Of a stretch of DNA of 64,000 nucleotides, positions 54,694 through 64,000 are shown in pieces. The position numbers and the translations under genes are program-made. Under the pieces are notes generated by a model. That model searched no databases. It had not been told where the DNA came from and saw only the letters and a program-made list of their open reading frames with translations. This DNA comes from Cyclaneusma minus. Its lineage: Eukaryota > Ascomycota > Leotiomycetes > Marthamycetales > Marthamycetaceae. Position 1 is the first letter of the stretch; each line of letters starts with the position of its first letter. The stretch is from positions 1,178,001-1,242,000 of the forward strand of contig JAKZHN010000001.1 in NCBI GenBank assembly GCA_037179335.1, written 5' to 3'.

Positions 54694-57230
54694 AGGTCTC
54701 GGCATAGCCGGCAGGAGAATATCGAACGAGACCCTTTCTGAGGGGATGTGCGTGCGGCATGATTTGCGATTTCCACGTTTGGCGAAAAGCAAAAAAGCAT
54801 TCACAGGCGGCGTTCGGAGGGCGTAGGGGGGAATGGGGGTTGGCTTGCAAATGAAACAGATATTTGTTGAACTGACTACATAGCGAGGCAGGCCATCATG
54901 ATGGATTCGGGGAGTTTTTCGACGATGACGATAACGGCCCGGGTTTCACGATGCAATGTGCGATTCAGCAAATACCTGCCTAGGTACAATGCAATAAAAA
55001 CACGAGCTCTCTGCTCAAGGACGTCATGGAGCTTTTATGACGTTACTGGTGCTTTGACATGGAAGTGATATCACGATAGCGACAGCCTTGGTGTCGGCCT
55101 TGGTGTCGGTGGAGTTGAGTGGATTTGGCCGATGGTGGTAAGAGAAGGGGGTGTATAAATCTGCATTTATGCATAATAATGGGGTCCAACAGCAGCGAGA
55201 CTCCACATACCGATATATCGACGTACATGAAATATTTGGACCTCGGGAAAACCCCCAGACGTTTATGATTATTGAGGAAATGATAGACGAGAGAAAGGCC
55301 ATTTCAGGGGGCTGTGCCCTTGGAGTTGACGCCGTTGAAGCGCGGGGCTTATCTTTTGATTCCCTGTCTGATATACCTAGTAGTACTAGTATTTATCATC
55401 CAAGGAGCCTGGAGGCCAGCCGGCTGATGCAGCTGCCAGCATTCACTTCCATGTCGAGCACTACTGATAGCTCTACATGGGATTTCGGCATGGAGAAATA
55501 AAAAAATATCTCGTTTATTGTGCATGTGTACTTCCTAGCGTGAGGTGAGAAGCCGCTTTCGCCTACCGCCCGAGGACCCATCGTGGGTTTCTACTCCCAG
55601 TAGCCTTGCATAGGCATTCGGAGGCTTGAGTCCTTCTGGGGGTGGTTACGGCGGCTGTGTAAAAGCGAAGGGGCTGAACGGACTTCGGCGAGGGATGTGA
55701 GAGTGCGGGATCGTGGTTTTTCGTCTCTGGTTAACTCGGATGTATGAAAATTGAAATCGGACTGAACGTGAAATTGTTGAAACTTGAGGAGGTGGTCGGG
55801 AATATACTTTATTCGGCGTCCAGACTCGTGTTCCGTCCACATATCTCTTCGGGGTAACTCGATCAGAGATCTGCGATCTCGAATCTCCGTACAACCAACA
55901 AATCCATATCGAGTACGTGGGGTAGCCCGAGGGGGCCCGAGTCCCCCTCAATCTCGTAGTTCATTTGCATGTATCGTTCCGCTACCGTGCAAGCTTTCTC
56001 CCGGAGGTCGAAAGCACGTCGTCCAGCCTCTTTGACATGGACCTCGAATTGGATGTGGTCGTGTTGCAAAGCTCCAGATTCTGCTCTCGAAGTTCTCATC
56101 CATCTTCCTTCGCCAGCAAAGACAGAAACCTGTTCTGTCGATTTCATTTCAAAGACGCAGGAAAAGCGAGGGACCATTGGTATTGGAAACAAGTCCGTCT
56201 ATCGAGAACTATTCTGATAAATCGGAATAAGTAGCCAAACAGCAGTCATACGATTTAAACAAATAAATCGTCAACCTGAAGATTTTGACCAGTACATACA
56301 TGTAAGGTCGCTGGACGCATAGTCAGGCATAGCCCCACAAGTCAACCATGCAATTTTCCTTTCAAAAATCTCAATTCAGTCAGAGATTTTCCTCATAGAC
56401 AGAATGAAGGATCGCTGTGACTTGGCGGATGGTGGGGCAGCATGGTGAAGAGGCTGCACGCAGGGACTCTCCTCGGCGAGACAGAGCTTGACCTGGGGAG
56501 ATCATGAGAAGGGGGTGGGGGACTCAGGGCTCGCCAGTGGCCTGCTCACTTAATCCTGACGTCGTCGCTGTGTCTTGAAAAATGGTGGCGACAGGGGTGC
56601 TCTGTTCATGTACACACATGTATGCTTGTGCGCGAAGGAAGCGGCCGGCCCAGAGCGGCCTTCACTTGTGCGTTTCTAAAGGCCGCAAGTAGATGCCTTA
56701 TCAACACGCCGGCTTGCCTCGGTCGCAGCAGACGCAGCAGCATGGCAAAGCTGCCACCGCGATAGAGCAAAAGCTCCATGTTCAACGTTTTGGAGCGCCA
56801 TCATCATGTCGTCCAGATTCAGGGCATCTCCGCGTGGGACCAGCCTGTCGGGGCGCCCAGGAAGCTACGTAGATTGACGCTTCCGTCCCACCCCCCCGTG
56901 TTGCCCCATCTGCCCCCATTCCGAGGCTGGCCACTGACGGCAACGCTATATTGGCCTACTCCTGCCGGTGGCTAGGAATACCCTCCCGTGCCCTCCCCGG
57001 GAGCTTGAGTGTAAAGTAACCTCACTACCGTGCTGCTTGTCGTACTTATATGCCTCGTCTCTCCCCGACCTACAACCTCAGGACCAGACGCCTGCCGACT
57101 TGGAAAATAGTTGCCAGTCCGAGACCCATCGAGCCTTCTTGGAATACAGAACCGCTCCGTGCTGCTCGTAGCCTGTCCTGGGCCTTTTTATTGCTTCCTT
57201 CAGAATTTTTTTCTGACACGCCTCGACGCC
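54694..57230. other. 2.5-kb gene-free region
   Basis: This long spacer has normal to high GC. Candidate frames (55169-55501 on plus; 55863-56177 on minus) start poorly and show no domain or splice evidence. The last few hundred bases, CT-rich, are the promoter and leader of the sulfotransferase-like gene. No RNA gene or repeat is recognised. Confidence 0.45.
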
Positions 57231-59270
57231 ATGTCGAACAAACCCATCTTCGTAGCCACGCATCCGCGGGCTTGCTCCACGGCCTTTGAAAGAGTACGTT
57301 TACGTCACGCTCCAGCCCAGCAGTTCTCCACGCAAATTCCAAGCTTCTGACCAAATGCCCAACAGGTCTTCATGACTCGCCGAGACACCCTGAAATGCAT
57401 CCATGAGCCATTTGGCGATGCTTTCTACTTCGGACCCGAGAGACTGAGTGAGAGATACGAGAACGACCCGCAAGCAAGACTCGAGAGCGGCTTCGCCGAT
57501 AGCACCTTCAAGTCTATCTTCGACAGAATCGAGCGCGAGGGCAAAGAGGTTCGAGCGAATTTTTCCTTTGCAATTGTTTTTCTGGGTCGAGCTTTTTCTT
57601 CTACTGTTGCCACGGCTTTTCCTGTGTGTCATGTTGATGCGATTTTGTGGAGTCTTAGCTGCTGCCGCAGACACCTTCTCCCTTCCCCTTCCTGTCGTCT
57701 TGGCACGCCCAACGACCCCCAATGGACCCCAACATACACGAAATTTTCCCTTGGAAGGACTTTTGAGATGCACGACCTGCTCTAGCCATCTCCAATGATT
57801 TTGCATTTCCTTCAGGAACGCCACAATTGTCTATCAGCTGTCCACCAGCACCCGCGTTCACGTGGAGTACAATACAACCGAAGACCCCTCTACTCTCCTG
57901 ATTTTCTTGTCTATCTGTCCGGGTAGTATACTTCGCGTTGCTTTTGGTCACAACGCCTTGGTCTCTTACTTGTCACTTTTGGGCGATATAGATGCTACAT
58001 AGCTTTCCTACTTTCAGATAACTCACCAATCCCAGGGAAAACGTGTATTCATCAAGGACATCACGCACTATTTGGTACCACCCAACGGCCAGACTGCCCA
58101 AATCGCGCCATCGCTCGGGGGCACCAGGAAAGGCGTGGGCACCGACTCCCCCGCCAGCAACCCTAAGCCGGTGCTCAGCTGGCTTGAATGGGTCTTCCAG
58201 GCCTTCACGCACGGCCCAAAGCCCGAAGAATCCGACGAGCACATCATCGACGCTGAGAAACCCGGCACCACCACTCCAACCAAGGCGCCATTCCCCTATG
58301 GCACACAAACCGAGCCGGGCAACCCAACCGTGGTCCCCGAAGCCATCCTGAAGCAATTCCACTTCACCTTCCTGATCCGCCACCCCCGCTCCTCCATCCC
58401 CTCCTACTACCGTTGCACGATCCCACCTTTGGACAAAATCACCGGCTTCTACAACTTCATGCCCTCCGAAGCTGGCTACGACGAACTCCGCCGCGTGTTC
58501 GACTACCTCAAGTCCACCCGCCAAATCGGCCCCTCCGTCGCCGGAAAATACTCCGGATCTCTGCCCAACAACGAAGTTAGCATCACGGTAGTCGACGCTG
58601 ATGATTTGCTGGATAATCCGTCGGGGATCATCAAGGCTTATTGTAAGGAGGTGGGTGTGGAGTATGATCCCGACATGCTGAACTGGCAGAGCGAGGAGGA
58701 TCACGACTTTGCGAGGGAGGCCTTCGAGAAGTGGAAGGGGTTCCACGAGGATGCCATTGACAGTGAGAGCTTGAAGGCCAGGACTCATGTAAGTTGTGTC
58801 CTTTCCATTACTGCCATCACGTACGCATACACACACCCCTTGTTTCGTCTAACAAGTCCGCTTGCTGCTGCTATCTGCCCTGTGCATTTCTGCAAATAAC
58901 GATTTGGAAGCTCGGGTGTGTAACGTGTGATGAGAACCCTGGAAAGGACAACTTTTATCTGCTCTGACGTCTTTGCCGCAATTTCCTTCATCCTATTCCA
59001 TCAGATTCATTCTTGAGTTTTGGGGATCGTGGAAAAGTTGCTATGGCTCTGACCGAAGACAATTTTGTTATCTTTTGAGAGCACAAGAAACATGCTGACC
59101 AGTGTTCCGCCAAGAAAAAGAAGGTCAAGACGGAAGAACAGGAGGATAAGGAGTGGGAGGAGAAGTTTGGCGCCGAGGGCGCGAAGATCATTCGCGAGAC
59201 GGTGAATGCGAATATTCCCGACTTTGAGTATCTGAAGAGCTTTGCTGTTAAGGCTGCTCCTGATGCTTAG
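57231..59270 (+). CDS. P-loop sulfotransferase-like protein
   Basis: Exons 57231-57293, 57366-57548, 58036-58788 and 59103-59270 give 388 residues in consistent phase. The N-terminus reads KPIFVATHPRACSTAFER, the P-loop-like start (T/S-HPRACSTA) of a fungal family of sulfotransferase-fold proteins that may bind 3'-phosphoadenylyl sulfate. VFMTRRDTLKCIHEPFGDAF, GKRVFIKDITHYLVPP, FHFTFLIRHPRSSIPSYYR (the second cofactor-site serine/arginine region) and ITVVDADDLLDNPSGIIKAYC follow. The C-terminal exon is Lys/Glu-rich and ends near IPDFEYLKSFAVKAAPDA. Substrates are unknown. Intron 2 is 487 bp with a weak GTTCGA donor, and intron 3 is 314 bp; both are several times the local norm. The exon joins are supported by continuity with family sequence, but an extra small exon inside intron 2 cannot be excluded. 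Confidence 0.82.
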
Positions 59271-60070
59271 ACGCTTAGTGGTTAGCTCGGGGACTTGAGG
59301 GCGATGGAGGGCTCTGAGAGATGAGCTGTTATGAATGGGATGCTTTGATTGCAAGCATTTGTGGCTTATGCCGATGCATGTTTATGCTGCTTTCCTTGGA
59401 CCTTGGTAACATCATGCTGGGATTTGAGGCTTGTGGTATTCGGAATGGTTTTGATGGTACACGTTAGGGTTATGATGTTTGTCTTGCATTTGGTACTGTT
59501 GGGGAACTGGGTCGGCTCAAATTGTCTACTGCCATGTTGTTATGCCGGCATTCGTCGATAAGGAACTTGGAACATTCGTAATTACTAGTCTTAAACTCGA
59601 AATATCGTTTCTCAAATCCGTGTTTAGACGGTCTTCTGATCTGGTTGATATGTGGCATTTATGATTTCGCTTGCTCCGTAGGAGCATCGCTAGAATTGTA
59701 AGACTGATAATCATGAACACAAACGTCTCGGATCGATCCAAAGACTGGTAGAAGAAGTAAGCAGCTCGATGCCATGTCTGCTTCGGTATCTGAAGATGCT
59801 AAAAAAGAAGGGCTCGGAGCAGGCTCAAAAAGCTGAAGGAGATCGGGGCTGATAGAAGCAACAAAAATTACCGTTAAACCCAAGAGATTCCAGTTCCCAG
59901 AGCCGTCATAAGCTCCAACTCCTTCAGAACCTAGAGTATACCTTGCATTTCCCCGACCTTGCATGGCCAAAGACCATAGATTTTGCTCATTCCATTCATG
60001 AAGCATAATAATCCACAAGAATTCCGAATCGATCCATGCCCTAGTGTTCCGACCTTGTTTTATTCTCGCT
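59271..60070. other. convergent 3' flank
   Basis: Lies between the stops of the sulfotransferase-like gene (+) and the EXPERA gene (-). An open frame on minus (59659-60102) overlaps the last exon of the EXPERA gene in another frame and is taken as a shadow. Nothing else is seen. Confidence 0.45.
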
Positions 60071-60839
60071 TCACTCGCTCTTAACCCCAGCCTCAGAGGC
60101 AAGAGCCAGACCTTCCAGGATCTCGCCGCCCATCATATAAATCATATATGTGGGAAGAACCAACCAAGCACCACTATCACGCTTCGTTAGTCCATCTTCC
60201 CAAAAGCCACACATGCCAGGTTACTCACTTGGGGATGATCCATAAAACCACCAAATCCCGCAATGAATTATGCCCAATGTTATCAAAGCCACTCCAATAC
60301 TCACAAAGCCAATACAATACCGTCTTACTCAACGTCATAACCGCGGCACTAAAAGCAACCAACAGCCCCATTCTCCCCATGCTCCCCTGTACCGCTTTCC
60401 TCTCCCCCATCCAAGCCAACACCCCTCTGCTCCCTTTCCCCTTCCCCGACACTCCCTCATCCTCCCCATATTTGTAAACCGTCCAAGCATAAAACAGATA
60501 CATCAAAGTCTCGATGACATTCAACGATGCCTGTCCAGCAGTGAAGCCATTTTTCGCTTCCCATGCTTTAAAGCCATAGACGAGGTCGACACGACCGTAG
60601 AGCTCGTAGGGGGTCCAGAGGGGCGAGTGGAGGGATCCGCCGGGCATGGAGAGCGGACGGAGGAGCACATAGCCAGTGTCCCAGATTACGAGGGGAAGGG
60701 AGATGGCGAGCCAGAGAAGAGTGAGGTTGGTGGGCGTGTGAGCCCATGCGGAGACGCGGCGACGGCTGGGGGCGGACGGTTTCTGAGGCGAAAGATCGGG
60801 TTCGGGGAATTCGGCGGGATGGTTGCGCGTGGGTACCAT
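60071..60839 (-). CDS. EXPERA-domain (EBP-like) membrane protein
   Basis: Exons 60229-60839 and 60071-60173 give 237 residues. The intron (GTGAGT; branch CTAAC; TAG) joins VLWIIP to NGAWLVLPTYMIY, as in the family. Emopamil-binding proteins are ER membrane sterol delta8-delta7 isomerases or related EXPERA proteins. Visible features: after a basic N-terminus there are about five hydrophobic segments, including LTLLWLAISLPLVIWDTGYV, the acidic/aromatic LHSPLWTPYELYGRVDLVYG, and NVIETLMYLFYAWTVYKYG, with WCEYWSG-type sequence before NIGHNSL near the end. Fungal ergosterol synthesis normally uses ERG2 for this step, so the actual activity is uncertain; this may be a divergent paralogue. The frame is open to an ATG at 61073, but the preferred start is 60839 (MVPTRNHPAEF). 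It is divergent from a FIT-family gene. Confidence 0.85.
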
Positions 60840-61409
60840 GGTTGAGAAGTTGGGGTTGAGGCTTGTGTCGCTGTAGCGTGGATGGCGCGGCTTGCAACCT
60901 GGAGCTTTCAGTGATAAAATCTGCCAAGTCACGTTGCAAATTCGAAAAGAGAAAGATGAGTGTATCGAGAAGGAATCTGTAGAGCGGATTGATGGTTTTT
61001 GTAGGTAGAATGTTGTGAAACTCAATAAGTGAGGAGTGACCGGGGCAACGGGAGCCGAATCGCCCGAAAGCATGAGAGCCCGCCGAAGCTTGCGAAGACG
61101 TCACCGCGACGTTTTCTGGCTTTTTGGCGGCCGCTTGCCGTAAACGGAAGCTCTTTTCGCCGATCACCAACCTCGACTTGAGCTTACAGGCGCTTTCCTG
61201 TCGCAACGCAACAACCTACATCACTTCGTGCGTGCATCTGCCGAAAGACTGTCCCAGAAGCTGCCAAGACACGACTCGAAAGCACCAGCTCTGACTTCCT
61301 TGGAATAAAACCTGTCAACCGCCTCGAGGACGAAAGTGTCTCCTCAACACTCCTGCTCCCAAAACCTCTACCTAAAAGCCCACAAACTCCAAATGTTATA
61401 GCCCGTCCG
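60840..61409. promoter_or_regulatory. divergent promoter, EXPERA gene / FIT gene
   Basis: The 0.57-kb spacer between the two ATGs must drive both ER lipid genes. CT-rich leaders precede both. No clear TATA box is seen. Confidence 0.45.
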
Positions 61410-62493
61410 ATGGCTTCGACCTCAAGCTCAACGCCCTCCTCAAACCCCTCCGCGCGCAGTCGCCAAAAAGAAGACCCCACCAACGACTCAGCGCTGCCCG
61501 AAGCAATAACAACCATGACAACCCGCCGCTCCCCCCTCCTCCCCACCCCCCTCGAAAGCCTCCTTCTCCTCGTCTATCCCTCGACGCTCCTCCTCGGCTC
61601 CCTTTACAGCATCATCAACCCCGACACACGCCACGCCCCCTACTCCACCACCCTCCAATCGCACCCCCCTGAGTTCGCACCCTCCTACTTCGCGCGCAAA
61701 GACAACCTCTTCAACGTCTTTTTCGTCAAAAAGGGCTGGCTCTGGGTGACGGTCTCCTTCTTCGTCTTCCTATTCACGCACCCCTCGCTCGGCCCCTCCT
61801 CCACCGCCGTTCTCACACCACGACGCATAAAAGCCGTTTTCCGATGGGGACTTATTACGGCGTGGTGGGTGGTTGTCACGCAGTGGTGTTTCGGGCCGGC
61901 GCTTATTGACCGTGGCTTCCTTTTGACTGGGGGTGCCTGCGAGATTATTGCACAAAGTGATAGCGCAGAGGAGGCGGGCATGAGTGAGGGTAGAACGATT
62001 GCGACGGGACTGGCTTGTAAGGCGGTTGGGGGACAATGGAAGGGAGGTCATGATATTAGCGGACATGTGTTTCTGCTCGTGCTGGGCAGTGCGTTTTTGG
62101 TGCAGGAGGTGATGCATGTGGTGATGCGGACGAGCGAGCAGCAAGAAGAGAGGACGATTGTTATGGGTGACGGGGCGGTGAAGAGTGCCAAGGTGGAGAA
62201 TGGGACCCGTGGCGAGGGGAAGATAGATGTGAAGGGGAAGTGGGATTTGGGTATCAAGATTGTGGTGGGTGTGGCGGCGCTGAGTTGGTGGATGTTGTTG
62301 ATGACGGCGGCATTCTTTCATACTTGGTTTGAGAAGGTGGGTCAACTCCGCTGCGCGTTATTGATTCTGGGATTTACTGACAACCATATAGCTCACGGGA
62401 TTCGTGGTGGCGTTCATGGGTATCTTTTTTGTGTACTTCATTCCCCGGGCTTTCCCTCCGTTGCGAGCGATTATTGGCATGCCTGGGATATAG
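61410..62493 (+). CDS. FIT-family ER lipid protein (Scs3/FIT2-like)
   Basis: Exons 61410-62336 and 62392-62493 give 342 residues. The 55-bp intron (GTGGGT, TAG) joins HTWFEK to LTGFVVAFMGIFFVYFIPRA, the family's C-terminal helix. FIT proteins are ER acyl-CoA diphosphatases needed for normal lipid-droplet budding and phospholipid homeostasis; yeast has SCS3 and YFT2. About six membrane segments can be seen (LLLLVYPSTLLLGSLYSII, KGWLWVTVSFFVFLFTHP, FRWGLITAWWVVVTQWCFGP, HVFLLVLGSAFLVQEVMHVV and the two near the end). The segment GGHDISGHVFLL contains H214 and H219, one of which likely corresponds to the first catalytic histidine. H304 in AAFFHTWFEK probably corresponds to the second. A hydrophilic Lys/Gly-rich loop lies between. 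It is divergent from the EBP-like gene, suggesting joint lipid-related regulation (inference). Confidence 0.9.
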
Positions 62494-62870
62494 GGGATAG
62501 GGGTAATGGAGATTCGTGCGTTCAAGCGCTAGCATACGGAAACATGGCGCATACAGGAATTGTAAAAAAAACATGTCACTCTGGTAAACACGTTGCAGAT
62601 AGACTTAGCGTGTCAGTCGGTCAGATGATATACCATCTCTTCGGTACCATGATGCATGCTAGAGCGATTCTGAAAGTCAAAAAACAAAACTGGCTGCAAA
62701 ACCGCATAGAGAGCCCGCCCAGGAACACCCAAACCCAACAGAACAAGGCAGGTAACGAGTACAACAAAACAAAATGACTGTGGCGGCCACTCGCAGAGAC
62801 TGCGAAGTAACAATAGCGGCCTATGCCATGCCTGCCCTCCTCGAACTAACCTCCCTATCCTCCTCCCTGA
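62494..62870. other. convergent 3' flank
   Basis: Between the FIT gene stop (+) and the Ypt5-like stop (-). Presumably two short 3' UTRs; no gene seen. Confidence 0.5.
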
Positions 62871-63760
62871 TCAACAAGCACAGCCCTCCTTTGACTGCGT
62901 ATCCCTTGGTCCCGTAAGATCCACCCTCGATCGATCCTCCGCTCCACCCCTCGCGGTCTGCGCCTGCACCCCACTCGGACCCCTCGCCCCCTTCAAGCTC
63001 GTTTCCGGAATCGCATTTGCAATGGCCGTAAACACCTCTGTCACATTCACACCCGTCTTCGCGCTCGTTTCGAAAAACAGCAGGCCTTCTTCTTCCGCAT
63101 AAGCTTTGGCTTCTTCCTTGCTGACCTTCCTCGCATCGCCGTTATCTCCGTCCTCATTCTCATTCGCCTCTTCTGCATCATCGCCTAGATTGTTTGATGC
63201 TGATGAGGTGGAATCGGGGTTGGTCAAGTCAAGCTTGTTGCCAACGAGCGCAATAACGATGCCGGGGGAAGCTTGACGCTGGAGCTCGGCGACCCAGTGT
63301 TTGGCTTTTATGAGAGAAGTGGGCTTGGTGAGGTCGTAGACGACGAGTGCGGACTGAGCGTTGCGGTAGTACATGGGGGCGAGGCTGGCGAAGCGCTCTT
63401 GGCCTGCGGTATCCCAGATTTCGAACTTGATGGTGCGGGTGGGGAGGGCGCATTTTTGGGTTAGGAAGGCGGCTATGAGGGGGGATGTTAGCTGGTGGTC
63501 TCGGAGCTGCCTGGATAGGACATGATGGCGGAGATTCAGGATGGGAGGGCTGCTTACCGCCGATTGTGGGTTCCTTGTTCTCTTGGAAATCATTGTTGAC
63601 GAAGCGGAGGACGAGGGATGACTGTTGTAGGTATCAGTTTCTTGCGGCACAGTGTGGCAGATAGCTGGGTATTGGAGCTTGCCTTTCCGACTGCTGCCTC
63701 GCCGAGCAAGACTAGCTTTACGCTGCTGCTCGGCTTGGGAGTGTTGGCGGTATCAGCCAT
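62871..63760 (-). CDS. YPT5: Rab5/Ypt5-type small GTPase
   Basis: Exons on minus: 63683-63760, 63558-63621 and 62871-63472, giving 247 residues. Rab5-type GTPases control early endosome fusion and endocytic traffic. G boxes are complete: GEAAVGKS at 20-27 (G1), the switch I threonine in NKEPTIGAAF (G2), DTAGQERF (G3), NKLD (G4) and ETSAK (G5). YYRNAQSALVVYDLT is diagnostic for Rab5. The C-terminus ends C-A-C, a double geranylgeranylation site. An acidic, Asn/Glu/Asp-rich loop of about 30 residues between G4 and G5 is typical of fungal Ypt5. Intron 1 (63622-63682) has the donor AAG|GCAAGC, a GC-AG intron that falls directly between K26 and S27 of the P-loop; intron 2 has GTAAGC. Other Rabs are unlikely, given the Rab5 signature. 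Confidence 0.95.
63622..63682 (-). other. GC-AG intron in the Ypt5 P-loop
   Basis: The 61-bp intron begins GCAAGC after an AAG exon end and finishes CAACAG. No GT donor nearby would preserve the GEAAVGKSSLVLRF sequence. AAG|GCAAG is the known strong context for GC donors. Confidence 0.85.
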
Positions 63761-64000
63761 GGCGCCGGACGGTTCTCGATTACCACCAGTGTTCCTGGTA
63801 GAAAGCAGGCTGGGAAGCAGTGTCGGTGGAGTTCCCAGATATTGTAAGTAGACTTGTAGGGCAGCGGCGGATGTCAGAGGAAGTTAATTTGGATGGAACG
63901 GCGTAACGCACGCCTTGTGTATGGGAGCTTGGGCGAAGTACTATATGCACGCATTTATGCCGCCTGGCGGAGCATGACGACGGGTTCCGGTCGGCTCTAG
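63761..64000. promoter_or_regulatory. 5' flank of the Ypt5 gene
   Basis: The window ends in the leader and promoter side of the Rab5-type gene. No recognisable element other than GC-rich sequence is seen. Confidence 0.35.

Noticed and set aside
55863..56177. Possible small gene on minus
   Set aside because: First ATG is internal to the open frame, and no domain or intron evidence supports it.
59659..60102. 147-codon frame on minus
   Set aside because: Overlaps the last exon of the EXPERA gene in another frame; that exon is confirmed by family sequence.

Overview
The window is nuclear DNA of a filamentous ascomycete (Pezizomycotina; Dothideomycetes or Leotiomycetes would fit, but I cannot place it further). 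Genes carry short introns (mostly 47-85 bp) with GTRNGT donors and CTAAC/CTRAC branch sites. Several proteins are typical of this group: COP9 signalosome subunit 1, a Zn2Cys6 regulator, a 2EXR protein and a Ure2-like GST. In its centre lies a ~22 kb, extremely AT-rich block with the C-to-T/G-to-A signature of repeat-induced point mutation (RIP). All coordinates, exon joins and difference counts were worked out by hand from the sequence.

Left gene-rich arm (1-19.9 kb): an F-box-like protein (+), a proline-rich/coiled-coil membrane protein (-), a broken AAA-ATPase relic (-), a mitochondrial branched-chain aminotransferase (+), a small coiled-coil protein (-), the branchpoint-bridging protein BBP/SF1 with six exons (-), a Ure2-like glutathione S-transferase (+), a 2EXR-type protein (-) and a single-pass membrane protein (-).

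Central AT-rich block (19.94-42.25 kb): no credible gene. It has a nested structure. A ~17.8 kb inner element (22534-40350) is bounded by a perfect 16-bp terminal inverted repeat, with 12-bp subterminal repeats inside both ends. It interrupts an older repeat whose ends recur at the right margin (19944-20129 matches 41792-41976; 41590-41791 matches 42005-42250). Between the first pair I count 31 directional transitions and only 2 transversions in 86 ungapped bases. Tandem repeats of 21, 51, 20 and 7 bp and one small GC-rich islet with inverted repeats also lie inside.

Right gene-rich arm (42.3-64 kb): a secreted GH78 alpha-L-rhamnosidase (+), a two-exon protein with a UIM-like motif (-), a Zn2Cys6 transcription factor with five exons (-), COP9 signalosome subunit CSN1 with five exons (+), a P-loop sulfotransferase-like protein with unusually long introns (+), a divergent pair of ER lipid genes (an EXPERA/EBP-type protein on - and a FIT/Scs3-type protein on +), and a Rab5/Ypt5 GTPase (-) whose first intron has a non-canonical GC donor.

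The genes are independent housekeeping or accessory units, not a cluster. The observations most worth following are the nested 17.8 kb TIR element, the asymmetric RIP at the block margins, and a stop-free, multiple-of-three intron in the BBP gene that carries a cluster of CTAAC branchpoint motifs right next to its 5' splice site.
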